Of a DNA stretch of 64,000 bases, positions 51,745-59,023 are shown one piece after another. The notes under the pieces are model-generated. The model was not told the DNA's origin, did no database searches, and worked only from the letters and a program-made list of their open reading frames with translations. Each line of letters begins with the position of its first letter. Position 1 is the stretch's first letter. The position numbers and the translations under genes were made by a program. This DNA comes from Streptomyces sp. Ncost-T10-10d. Its GTDB lineage: Bacteria; Actinomycetota; Actinomycetes; Streptomycetales; Streptomycetaceae. Location of the stretch: assembly GCF_900091955.1 (NCBI RefSeq), contig NZ_FMDF01000107.1, positions 123,321-187,320 of the forward strand, read 5' to 3'.

Positions 51745-52507
51745 ACTCCGTCCGGTCGTCCACCCGGACGGAGTGAAGGACCGGCGCAGCGGTGAGCACT
51801 GGGCCGGGCGCATGTACATGCGGGAGATCTCGCTGCACCTGGACCCGTACCTGGTGAACACGAAGATCACGCCGAACCAGCTCACCTACCTCATGGTGGT
51901 CGTGGGCGTCATAGGCGGCGCCGCCCTGCTGATCCCGGGGCTGACCGGCGCGATCCTCGCCGTCGTGCTGTTCCAGATCTATCTTCTGCTCGACTGCGTC
52001 GACGGAGAGGTCGCCCGCTGGCGCAAGCAGACCTCGATCACCGGTGTCTACCTCGACCGGATCGGCCACTACCTCTGCGAGGCGGCCCTTCTGGTCGGCT
52101 TCGGCATCCGGGGTGCGGACGTGTTCCACCAGAACGGCAGCTCGGCCAACTGGCTGTGGGCGTTCCTCGGGACGCTCGCCGCGCTCGGCGCGATCCTGAT
52201 CAAGGCCGAGACCGACCTGGTCGACGTCGCCCGCCAGCGCAGCGGACTGCCCGCTGTCAAGGACGAGGCGTCCGTGCCGCGTTCCTCCGGTCTGGCGCTC
52301 GCCCGCCGCGCCGCTGCCGCGCTGAAGTTCCACCGCCTCGTCGGCGGCATCGAGGCCAGCCTTTTCATTCTGGTGGCCGCGATCCTCGATGTGGTCCACG
52401 GCGACCTGTTCTTCAGCCGCCTCGGCATCGCGATCCTGGCCGGCATCGCCATCGTCCAGACCCTCCTGCACCTCGTGTCGATCCTGGCGTCGAGCAGGCT
52501 GAAGTGA
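51722..52507 (+). CDS. CDP-alcohol phosphotransferase, second copy with altered motif
   Basis: This 261-residue membrane protein has a short soluble N-terminus and about six hydrophobic helices. Its CAPT motif reads DCVDGEVAR then GVYLDRIGH near residues 96-121, so the last conserved Asp (the usual general base) is replaced by His. The other metal-binding residues remain. It overlaps the dehydrogenase gene by 23 bp and the following glycosyltransferase by GTGA. Likely roles are transfer of the same CDP-polyol to a different acceptor or an altered chemistry. The His substitution could be a subfamily trait, so loss of activity should not be assumed. Confidence 0.85.
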   Translation: MPRPSVAELRPVVHPDGVKDRRSGEHWAGRMYMREISLHLDPYLVNTKITPNQLTYLMVVVGVIGGAALLIPGLTGAILAVVLFQIYLLLDCVDGEVARWRKQTSITGVYLDRIGHYLCEAALLVGFGIRGADVFHQNGSSANWLWAFLGTLAALGAILIKAETDLVDVARQRSGLPAVKDEASVPRSSGLALARRAAAALKFHRLVGGIEASLFILVAAILDVVHGDLFFSRLGIAILAGIAIVQTLLHLVSILASSRLK

Positions 52508-53388
52508 GCACCCCCATGAAGCTCGGCGCGGTCGTCATCACGATGGGCAACCGGCCCGAGGAGTTGCGCGCCCTCCTCGATTCGGTCGCCAAGCAGGAAG
52601 GCGACCGGATCGAAGTGGTGGTCGTCGGCAACGGCGCCCCCGTACCGGACGTTCCCGCGGGTGTACGCACCGTCGAGCTGCCCGAGAACCTCGGCATCCC
52701 GGGCGGGCGCAACGTCGGGATCGAGGCATTCGGCCCGTCCGGAGCCGATGTGGACGCTCTGCTCTTCCTCGACGACGACGGCCTGCTGCCGCTCACCGAC
52801 ACCGCCGAGCTGTGCCGGCAGGCGTTCGAGGCCGATCCCGAGCTGGGCATCATCAGCTTCCGTATCGCCGACCCCGACACCGGCGTCACCCAGCGCCGCC
52901 ACGTACCGCGGCTGCGTGCCGCCGATCCGATGCGCTCCTCGCGCGTGACGACCTTCCTCGGTGGCGCCAACGCCGTACGCAGCAAGGTCATCGCCGAGGT
53001 CGGGCCACTGCCCGGTCAGTTCTTCTACGCGCACGAGGAGACCGATCTCGCCTGGCGGGCACTGGACGCCGGCTGGATGATCGACTACCGCGCGGACATG
53101 GTCCTCAACCACCCGACGACCGCCCCGTCGCGGCACGCGGTGTACCACCGCATGGTGGCCCGCAACCGGGTCTGGCTGGCCCGGCGCAATCTGCCCGCGC
53201 CGCTGGTCCCCGCCTACCTCGGCGTCTGGCTGCTGCTGACCCTGCTGCGCAAGCCCTCCGGCCCGGCCCTCAAGGCATGGTTCGGCGGCTTCCGGGAAGG
53301 CTGGTCCACGCCGTGCGGAACCCGCCGTCCGATGAGCTGGCGCACGGTATGGCGGCTGACCAGACTCGGTCGCCCTCCCGTGATCTGA
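52504..53388 (+). CDS. Family 2 glycosyltransferase
   Basis: This is a 294-residue GT-A fold enzyme. The N-terminal strand AVVITMGNRPEELRALLDSV is followed by VVVVGNGAPVP near residue 37. The NLGIPGGRNVGIE loop lies near 63, and the metal-binding FLDDDG near 84. HEETDLAWRALDAGW near 177 is the acidic catalytic region typical of rhamnosyl- and galactofuranosyltransferase-like members. One hydrophobic segment near 235 may associate with the membrane. The GTG at 52504 overlaps the preceding stop; an in-frame ATG at 52516 is the alternative. It would add a sugar to the product of the CAPT enzymes. Confidence 0.9.
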   Translation: MSTPMKLGAVVITMGNRPEELRALLDSVAKQEGDRIEVVVVGNGAPVPDVPAGVRTVELPENLGIPGGRNVGIEAFGPSGADVDALLFLDDDGLLPLTDTAELCRQAFEADPELGIISFRIADPDTGVTQRRHVPRLRAADPMRSSRVTTFLGGANAVRSKVIAEVGPLPGQFFYAHEETDLAWRALDAGWMIDYRADMVLNHPTTAPSRHAVYHRMVARNRVWLARRNLPAPLVPAYLGVWLLLTLLRKPSGPALKAWFGGFREGWSTPCGTRRPMSWRTVWRLTRLGRPPVI

Positions 53389-53495
53389 GAGTCTTTCCTC
53401 TGAGAGCATGAGTCGTACGTTTTCTCCACGGGACCTGTCCGCTCCGAGCCGCACCCGCGACTGGCTGCGCATCCTGAATACGAGAGTTTCATCTG

Positions 53496-54425
53496 GTGAG
53501 TGACACAACCCATGATGGTGCGGTCGCGCTGAGCACCCCACCATCCACGGACGACGGCCTGAACGCGGCCGAGACGGCCACCAAGTACGGCCTGACGGTG
53601 AGCGGCGCCCGGCCAGGGCTCTTCGAGTACGTCCGGCAGCTCTGGGGCCGCCGCCACTTCATCATGGCGTTCTCCAGGGCGAAGCTGACCGCCCAGTACA
53701 GCCAGGCGAAGCTCGGCCAGCTGTGGCAGGTGGCCACACCACTGCTCAACGCTCTGGTCTATTACCTGATCTTCGGGCTGATCCTGGGTACCAGGAAGGG
53801 AATGACCCAGGAGGTCTTCATCCCGTTCCTGGTGACCGGTGTCTTTGTCTTCACCTTCACCCAGAGCTCGGTGATGGCGGGTGTACGGGCCATCTCCGGC
53901 AACCTCGGACTGGTCCGGGCGCTGCACTTCCCGCGCGCCTCGCTGCCCATCTCGTTCTCGCTGCAGCAGCTCCAGCAACTGCTGTTCTCGATGATCGTGC
54001 TCGCGGTCGTGGCCGTCGCCTTCGGCAGCTATCCGGGTCTCTCCTGGCTGCTGATCATCCCGGCGCTGGTGATGCAGTTCCTCTTCAACACCGGCCTGGC
54101 GATGATCATGGCCAGGCTCGGCAGCAAGACCCCCGACCTCGCCCAGCTGATGCCGTTCGTCATGCGGACCTGGATGTACGCGTCGGGCGTCATGTTCTCC
54201 ATCCCGGTGATGCTCAAGGACAAGCCGGACTGGATCGCCAACGTGCTCCAGTACAACCCGGCGGCCATCTACATGGACCTGATCCGCTTCGCGCTGATCG
54301 ACGGCTACGGCTCGGAGAACCTGCCGTCGCACATCTGGGTCGTGGCACTCGCCTGGGCGGTCCTCGTCGGCGTCGTGGGCTTTGTGTACTTCTGGAAGGC
54401 AGAGGAACGGTACGGCCGTGGCTGA
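53496..54425 (+). CDS. ABC-2 type polysaccharide exporter permease (TagG/Wzm-like)
   Basis: This 309-residue membrane protein has a hydrophilic N-terminal leader of about 60 residues and six hydrophobic helices, in the order expected for TagG/Wzm (ALVYYLIFGLILG, PFLVTGVFVFTF, LLFSMIVLAVVAVAFG, WLLIIPALVMQFLF, then two more). The FxxRxLKxxYxxxxLGxxW-type region is visible as FSRAKLTAQYSQAKLGQLW near residue 59. It pairs with the next gene, overlapping by 8 bp. GTG at 53496 is the start, 107 bp after the glycosyltransferase. The predicted cargo is a lipid-linked glycan or teichoic-acid-like polymer from this locus. Confidence 0.9.
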   Translation: MSDTTHDGAVALSTPPSTDDGLNAAETATKYGLTVSGARPGLFEYVRQLWGRRHFIMAFSRAKLTAQYSQAKLGQLWQVATPLLNALVYYLIFGLILGTRKGMTQEVFIPFLVTGVFVFTFTQSSVMAGVRAISGNLGLVRALHFPRASLPISFSLQQLQQLLFSMIVLAVVAVAFGSYPGLSWLLIIPALVMQFLFNTGLAMIMARLGSKTPDLAQLMPFVMRTWMYASGVMFSIPVMLKDKPDWIANVLQYNPAAIYMDLIRFALIDGYGSENLPSHIWVVALAWAVLVGVVGFVYFWKAEERYGRG

Positions 54426-55203
54426 CGACAACACTTCGGGGCGCGTCCCCACCGTCATCGCCGACGATGTGCACATCGTGTACCGAGTCAATGGCGCCGG
54501 CGGAGGCAAGGGCAGCGCCACTGCGGCGCTGAGCCGGATATTGCGCCGCGGCAAGGGCGAGCCGCGCGGTGTGCGGAAGGTGCACGCCGTCCGCGGAGTC
54601 TCCTTCACCGCCTACCGCGGCGAGGCCATCGGCCTCATCGGAACCAATGGCTCCGGCAAGTCCACCCTGCTGCGGGCCATCGCCGGTCTGCTGCCGACCG
54701 AGCACGGCAAGGTGTACACGGACGGCCAGCCGTCGCTGCTCGGGGTGAACGCGGCGCTGATGAGCGACCTGACCGGTGAGCGCAACGTGGTGCTCGGCGG
54801 TCTCGCGATGGGTATGTCGCGCGAGGAGATCCGCGAGCGCTACCAGGGCATCGTCGACTTCTCCGGCATCAACGAGAAGGGCGACTTCATCACCCTTCCG
54901 ATGCGGACGTACTCCTCCGGTATGGCCGCCCGGCTGCGTTTCTCCATCGCCGCCGCGAAGAACCACGACGTCCTCATGATCGACGAGGCGCTGGCGACCG
55001 GTGACCGCAAGTTCCAGATCCGTTCCGAGAAGCGCATCAGGGAGCTCCGCAAGGAAGCGGGCACCGTCTTCCTGGTCAGTCACAGCAACAAGTCCATCAG
55101 GGACACCTGCGACCGGGTGCTGTGGCTGGAAAAGGGCGAGCTGCTGATGGACGGACCGACGGACGAGGTCCTCAAGGCCTATGAGCGCGAGACCGGGAAA
55201 TAA
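54418..55203 (+). CDS. ABC exporter ATPase (TagH/Wzt-like)
   Basis: This 261-residue ATPase of the polysaccharide/teichoic-acid exporter class has Walker A in LIGTNGSGKSTLLRAIAG near residue 76. The signature is the divergent YSSGMAARLRF near 166, characteristic of this subfamily, and Walker B is VLMIDEAL near 186. It lacks the long C-terminal carbohydrate-binding domain of Wzt, so specificity must come from the permease. The N-terminal 50 residues contain a variable lysine/arginine-rich insertion. It starts with GTG inside the permease gene and is followed by a strong terminator, ending the operon. Confidence 0.92.
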   Translation: MADDNTSGRVPTVIADDVHIVYRVNGAGGGKGSATAALSRILRRGKGEPRGVRKVHAVRGVSFTAYRGEAIGLIGTNGSGKSTLLRAIAGLLPTEHGKVYTDGQPSLLGVNAALMSDLTGERNVVLGGLAMGMSREEIRERYQGIVDFSGINEKGDFITLPMRTYSSGMAARLRFSIAAAKNHDVLMIDEALATGDRKFQIRSEKRIRELRKEAGTVFLVSHSNKSIRDTCDRVLWLEKGELLMDGPTDEVLKAYERETGK

Positions 55204-55220
55204 CTGCTCCCGGGTCCCGC

Positions 55221-55272
55221 GACACCGAGGCGGCCTCCGCCGGAACTCTCCGGCGGAGGCCGCCTCGGTGTC
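55221..55272 (+). terminator. Strong hairpin terminator closing the exporter operon
   Basis: The inverted repeat is 23 bp and perfect (left arm 55221-55243 beginning GACACCGAGG, right arm 55250-55272), with a six-base AACTCT loop, starting 17 bp after the exporter ATPase stop. It separates the surface-polymer operon from the hopanoid operon. Confidence 0.92.
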
Positions 55273-55275
55273 CGG

Positions 55276-55645
55276 AGCATGGACTCCCGGCGGCGCCCAC
55301 CACCCCCGGCGGTACGCCCTGCACAAGATCTCCTCCCGTCGGATGACGTCAATTTCCTTGCGCACAGGGAAGGTTGGCGGGGCAGGACGCGTTGTTCCTC
55401 TGCGCGTAACACCCCGACGTATCGATGAGCGTTGTACAACGTAAGCTGTAGCGGTGCTGATTCGTTGCAAGTGGGGCGATAGTGCCTGGCCATACGGCCT
55501 GGCGGCGTGCTCCGCACTCGGTAGAGCGGGCGGCGTGTCCGGAATGGGATGTTTTAGGTCAGCAGTGTAGAACGGGAGATGTGACGGCTATGACGGAAAA
55601 TCTCCAGCTCCGAGGTGCTCACGCCGTCCCAGCGCCGGGCGGTCG
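55276..55645 (+). promoter_or_regulatory. Hopanoid operon promoter/leader region
   Basis: This 370-bp stretch holds no full-length gene. It contains the perfect 12-bp palindrome CGTTGTACAACG at 55430-55441, then a moderately A+T-rich part to about 55590 in which promoters are expected; no -35/-10 pair is convincing. A 20-codon frame near its end runs into hpnC. Confidence 0.5.
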
Positions 55646-55652
55646 GTGGTGA
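55590..55652 (+). CDS. Possible 20-aa leader peptide coupled to hpnC
   Basis: This short frame runs from the ATG at 55590, with GGGAG 12 bases upstream, to TGA 55650-55652, which overlaps the hpnC GTG codons. It encodes TENLQLRGAHAVP followed by a Gly/Pro-rich end. The hpnC starts lack a good ribosome binding site of their own, so re-initiation from this peptide is plausible. It could equally be chance. Confidence 0.35.
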   Translation: MTENLQLRGAHAVPAPGGRW

Positions 55653-56566
55653 CCCGTACCCAGCAGGCGCACCCCGATGCCGCCGTGCCCAGCACCCTCG
55701 ACAAGGCTGCGGACGAGAATTTCCCCGTAGCCCCCTTCTTTCTGCCGCGCGCCTGGCGCGACGACCTGATGGCCGTCTACGGCTACGCCCGTCTCGTCGA
55801 CGACATCGGCGACGGCGATCTCGCCCCCGGCGGTGCGGACGCCCGCCATCTCGGGCTCGACCCGGCGCAGACCGAGGACCGGCTCGCCATGCTCGATGCC
55901 TTCGAGGCCGATCTGCACCGGGTCTTCGACACCGCGGGCGGCCCGCGCCACCCCCTGCTGCGTGCCCTGCGCCCCACTGTGCGGCGCTGCGCGCTCACAC
56001 CCGATCCCTTCCTCGGCCTCATCGAGGCGAACCGGCAGGACCAGAAGGTCCGCCGGTACGGCACGTACGAGGACCTCGTCTCCTACTGCGAGCTCTCCGC
56101 CAACCCCGTGGGCCGACTTGTCCTGCAGATCACCGGCACCGCCACCCCCGAACGCATCCGGCGCTCCGACGCCGTCTGCACGGCCCTGCAGATCGTGGAG
56201 CACCTCCAGGACGTCACCGAGGACCTCGGCCGCGACCGGATCTATCTGCCCGCGGACGACATGGCCCGGTTCCATGTCCGCGAATCCGATCTGGCGACCC
56301 CGTCGGGGGGCGCATCGGTGCGTTCACTGGTTGCGTACGAAGCAGAACGCGCTCGGGAACTGCTGAATGAAGGCACCCCCTTGGTGGGTAGCGTCCACGG
56401 CAGGCTCAAGCTGCTTCTCGCCGGATTCGTGGGAGGGGGGCGTGCCGCCCTCACCGCGATCGCGGCCGCCGGGTTCGACGTACTGCCCGGACCGCCCAAG
56501 CCCACCAAGCCCAGCCTGCTGCGCGAAGTGGGAGTTGTCTTGCGAAGAGCGCGTAGAGAGGGGTGA
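55646..56566 (+). CDS. hpnC: Squalene/hydroxysqualene synthase HpnC
   Basis: This is a 306-residue trans-prenyltransferase of the squalene/phytoene synthase family. The two Asp-rich metal-binding motifs are VDDIGDGD near residue 51 and EHLQDVTED near 186. GRLVLQITGTATPERIRRSD near 150 is typical of the actinobacterial HpnC branch. In hopanoid clusters HpnC converts presqualene diphosphate made by HpnD to hydroxysqualene. Two consecutive GTG codons (55646, 55649) are possible starts. It overlaps hpnD by 4 bp. Assignment as HpnC rather than HpnD rests on gene order and partner similarity. Confidence 0.92.
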   Translation: MVTRTQQAHPDAAVPSTLDKAADENFPVAPFFLPRAWRDDLMAVYGYARLVDDIGDGDLAPGGADARHLGLDPAQTEDRLAMLDAFEADLHRVFDTAGGPRHPLLRALRPTVRRCALTPDPFLGLIEANRQDQKVRRYGTYEDLVSYCELSANPVGRLVLQITGTATPERIRRSDAVCTALQIVEHLQDVTEDLGRDRIYLPADDMARFHVRESDLATPSGGASVRSLVAYEAERARELLNEGTPLVGSVHGRLKLLLAGFVGGGRAALTAIAAAGFDVLPGPPKPTKPSLLREVGVVLRRARREG

Positions 56567-57516
56567 GCCGGACCGTGGAGGGACAGACGACGTATATGTC
56601 GGCACCGGTACAGGCCGCATACAGTTACTGCGAGGCGGTCACCGGACAGCAGGCGCGTAACTTCGCGTACGGCATCAGGCTGCTGCCGGCCGAGAAGCGA
56701 CAGGCCATGTCGGCGCTGTACGCCTTCTCCCGTCGTGTCGACGACATCGGTGACGGCGAGCTGGAGCCGGAGACCAAGCGGACCCGCCTGGAGAGCACCC
56801 GCACACTGCTGGACCGGATCCGGGGCGGCGTGATCGACGAGGACGACACCGACCCGGTGGCCGTCGCGCTCGCCGACGCCGCGCGCAGATTCCCGCTCCC
56901 GCTCGGCGGCCTCGACGAACTCATCGACGGCGTGCTGATGGACGTGCGCGGTGCGACGTACGAGACCTGGGACGATCTCAAGGTCTACTGCCGCTGTGTC
57001 GCGGGCGCCATCGGCCGCCTCAGCCTGGGCGTCTTCGGCACGGAACCGGGCGCTCCCGGCTCCGACCGGGCCGCGGAGTACGCCGACACGCTCGGTCTCG
57101 CGCTCCAGCTGACCAACATCCTGCGCGACGTACGTGAGGACGCGGGCAACGGGCGTACGTATCTGCCTGCCGACGACCTCGCCAAGTTCGGCTGCTCGGC
57201 CGGCTTCCACCGGGCCACCCCGCCGTCCGGCGCCGACTTCGCGGGCCTGGTCCACTTCGAGGTACGGCGCGCCCGCGCCCTGTTCGCCGAGGGATACCGG
57301 CTGCTGCCGATGCTGGACCGGCGCAGCGGTGCCTGTGTCGCGGCCATGGCGGGCATCTACCGGCGGCTGCTCGACCGGATCGAGCGCGACCCCGAGGCGG
57401 TGCTGCGTGGCCGGGTCTCGCTGCCCGGCCACGAGAAGGCGTATGTCGCGGTGCGTGGACTGTCGGGCCTCGATGCGCGGTACATCTCCCGCCGCACGGC
57501 CAGGGGGCGTGTCTGA
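56563..57516 (+). CDS. hpnD: Presqualene diphosphate synthase HpnD
   Basis: This 317-residue squalene/phytoene-synthase-fold enzyme joins two farnesyl diphosphates to presqualene diphosphate. The Asp motifs are RRVDDIGDGE near residue 57 and NILRDVREDAGNGR near 185, with the YLPADDLAKFG segment following. YCRCVAGAIGRLSLGVFG near 144 is the Y-C-x3-A-G-x-VG block of true squalene and phytoene synthases. The GTG at 56563 overlaps the hpnC stop; the ATG at 56596 is an alternative start. The stop is shared (TGATG) with a 40-aa frame that links it to hpnE. Confidence 0.93.
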   Translation: MSRTVEGQTTYMSAPVQAAYSYCEAVTGQQARNFAYGIRLLPAEKRQAMSALYAFSRRVDDIGDGELEPETKRTRLESTRTLLDRIRGGVIDEDDTDPVAVALADAARRFPLPLGGLDELIDGVLMDVRGATYETWDDLKVYCRCVAGAIGRLSLGVFGTEPGAPGSDRAAEYADTLGLALQLTNILRDVREDAGNGRTYLPADDLAKFGCSAGFHRATPPSGADFAGLVHFEVRRARALFAEGYRLLPMLDRRSGACVAAMAGIYRRLLDRIERDPEAVLRGRVSLPGHEKAYVAVRGLSGLDARYISRRTARGRV

Positions 57517-57638
57517 TGCGCCGTACGGACATCTCGCGCAACATGTGCATCACGGTGAGTCGCGTCGGTCAGTGGTCAACCCTCTGGTGTACTGGCGCGT
57601 CCCTGACTGAAGTGACCTGGCGAAAGGAGGACGTATGA
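57516..57638 (+). CDS. 40-aa coupled small protein between hpnD and hpnE (DUF6380-like)
   Basis: This frame of 40 codons fills the gap between hpnD and hpnE. It overlaps hpnD by one base (TGATG) and hpnE by four (ATGA). It encodes RRTDISRNMCITV, then WSTLWCTGASLTEVTW, then RKEDV; the hpnE ribosome binding site (AAAGGAGG) lies inside its last codons. A Streptomyces family of similarly short proteins with an xTLxxGxASLT core exists (I recall DUF6380), so this may be a real conserved peptide. The codon use is less biased than in the neighbours. Confidence 0.55.
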   Translation: MRRTDISRNMCITVSRVGQWSTLWCTGASLTEVTWRKEDV

Positions 57639-59023
57639 CGGACGACGCCCCGCGTTCCTCCCGCGCGGTCGTGATCGGCGGCGGACTCGCCGGCATCACC
57701 GCTGCCCTGCGTCTCGCCGACGCCGGGCTTGACGTGACCCTGCTCGAAGGGCGGCCGAGGCTCGGCGGACTCGCTTTCTCCTTCCGGCGCGGCGAACTGA
57801 CCGTCGACAACGGACAGCATGTCTATCTGCGCTGCTGCACCGCTTACCGCTGGTTCCTCGACCGTGTCGACGGGACGCGGCTGGCACCCCTGCAAAACCG
57901 TTTGGACGTGCCTGTTCTCGATGTCGGGCGCCCCGCCGGCCCCCGGCTGGGACGGCTGCGCCGCAACGCACTGCCGGTGCCGTTCCACCTCGCCGCCGGA
58001 CTCGCCGGCTATCCGCATCTCTCGCTCTCCGAGCGGGCGGGCGTCGGACGCGCCGCACTGGCGCTGGGCCGGCTGGACCCGGACGACCCCGCGCTCGACG
58101 CCGTCGACTTCGGCAGCTGGCTCGCCCGTCACGGGCAGTCGCCGCGCACCATCGAGGCCCTCTGGGACCTGGTGGGCGTCGCCACGCTCAACGCCACCGC
58201 GCCGAATGCCTCGCTGGCCCTTGCCGCGAAGGTCTTCAAGACCGGACTCCTCTCCGAACCCGGCGCCGCAGACATCGGATGGGCGAGCGTGCCGCTCGGC
58301 GAGGTGCACGACACACTGGCCCGCAAGGCCCTTGACTCCGCCGGGGTACGCACCGAACTGCGTACGAAGGCGTCCTCCATCACCCGTGCGGAGGACGGCT
58401 GCTGGATCGTCGACACCGGCGGTGAACGGATCGAGGCGGACACCGTCGTCCTCGCCGTCCCGCAGCGCGAGACCCACGACCTGCTGCCGGAGGGCGCACT
58501 CGACGAGCCGGAGCGGCTGCTCGACATCGGCACCTCGCCGATCCTCAATGTGCACGTGGTCTACGACCGCAAGGTGCTGCGCCGCCCGTTCTTCGCCGCG
58601 CTCGGCTCCCCGGTCCAGTGGGTCTTCGACCGCACGGACGCCTCGGGTCTCACCGGACCCGGGCAGTACCTCGCGTTGTCCCAGTCCGCCGCCGACGAGG
58701 AGATCGACCTCCCCGTCGCCGAGCTGCGAAAGCGCTACCTGCCCGAGCTGGAGCGGCTCCTTCCGGCCGCCCGCGGGGCCGGGATCAGGGATTTCTTCGT
58801 CACCCGGGAGCGCACGGCGACGTTCGCCCCCGCCCCCGGCGTCGGCCGACTGCGGCCCGGAGCCCGCACCCGTACCCCAGGCCTCAGTCTGGCCGGAGCG
58901 TGGACGGCCACCGGCTGGCCCGCGACGTTGGAGGGTGCCGTCCGCAGCGGGTTCAGCGCAGCGGACGCCGCGCTCCGGACGCTCGGCGGCACCCATGAAC
59001 ATCCGCTGCAGGAGGCGGCATGA
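57635..59023 (+). CDS. hpnE: Hydroxysqualene dehydroxylase HpnE
   Basis: This 462-residue FAD-dependent amine-oxidase-fold enzyme reduces hydroxysqualene to squalene, the third step of the bacterial three-enzyme route. The dinucleotide-binding VIGGGLAGITAALRLADAG is at residues 12-30, followed by LEGRPRLGGLAFSF. The C-terminal FAD loop LSLAGAWTATGWPATLEGAV lies near 417. It resembles phytoene desaturases in fold, but the cluster context is hopanoid. The ATG at 57635 follows AAAGGAGG, the best ribosome binding site in the operon. Its stop overlaps the polyprenyl synthase start by ATGA. Confidence 0.93.
   Translation: MTDDAPRSSRAVVIGGGLAGITAALRLADAGLDVTLLEGRPRLGGLAFSFRRGELTVDNGQHVYLRCCTAYRWFLDRVDGTRLAPLQNRLDVPVLDVGRPAGPRLGRLRRNALPVPFHLAAGLAGYPHLSLSERAGVGRAALALGRLDPDDPALDAVDFGSWLARHGQSPRTIEALWDLVGVATLNATAPNASLALAAKVFKTGLLSEPGAADIGWASVPLGEVHDTLARKALDSAGVRTELRTKASSITRAEDGCWIVDTGGERIEADTVVLAVPQRETHDLLPEGALDEPERLLDIGTSPILNVHVVYDRKVLRRPFFAALGSPVQWVFDRTDASGLTGPGQYLALSQSAADEEIDLPVAELRKRYLPELERLLPAARGAGIRDFFVTRERTATFAPAPGVGRLRPGARTRTPGLSLAGAWTATGWPATLEGAVRSGFSAADAALRTLGGTHEHPLQEAA

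Noticed and set aside
55646..59023. Carotenoid cluster (phytoene synthase and desaturase)
   Set aside because: The two synthase-fold genes and the desaturase-fold gene are followed by squalene-hopene cyclase, hpnG and hpnH, and no CrtE/CrtI/CrtY set is present, so the hopanoid reading is far better.
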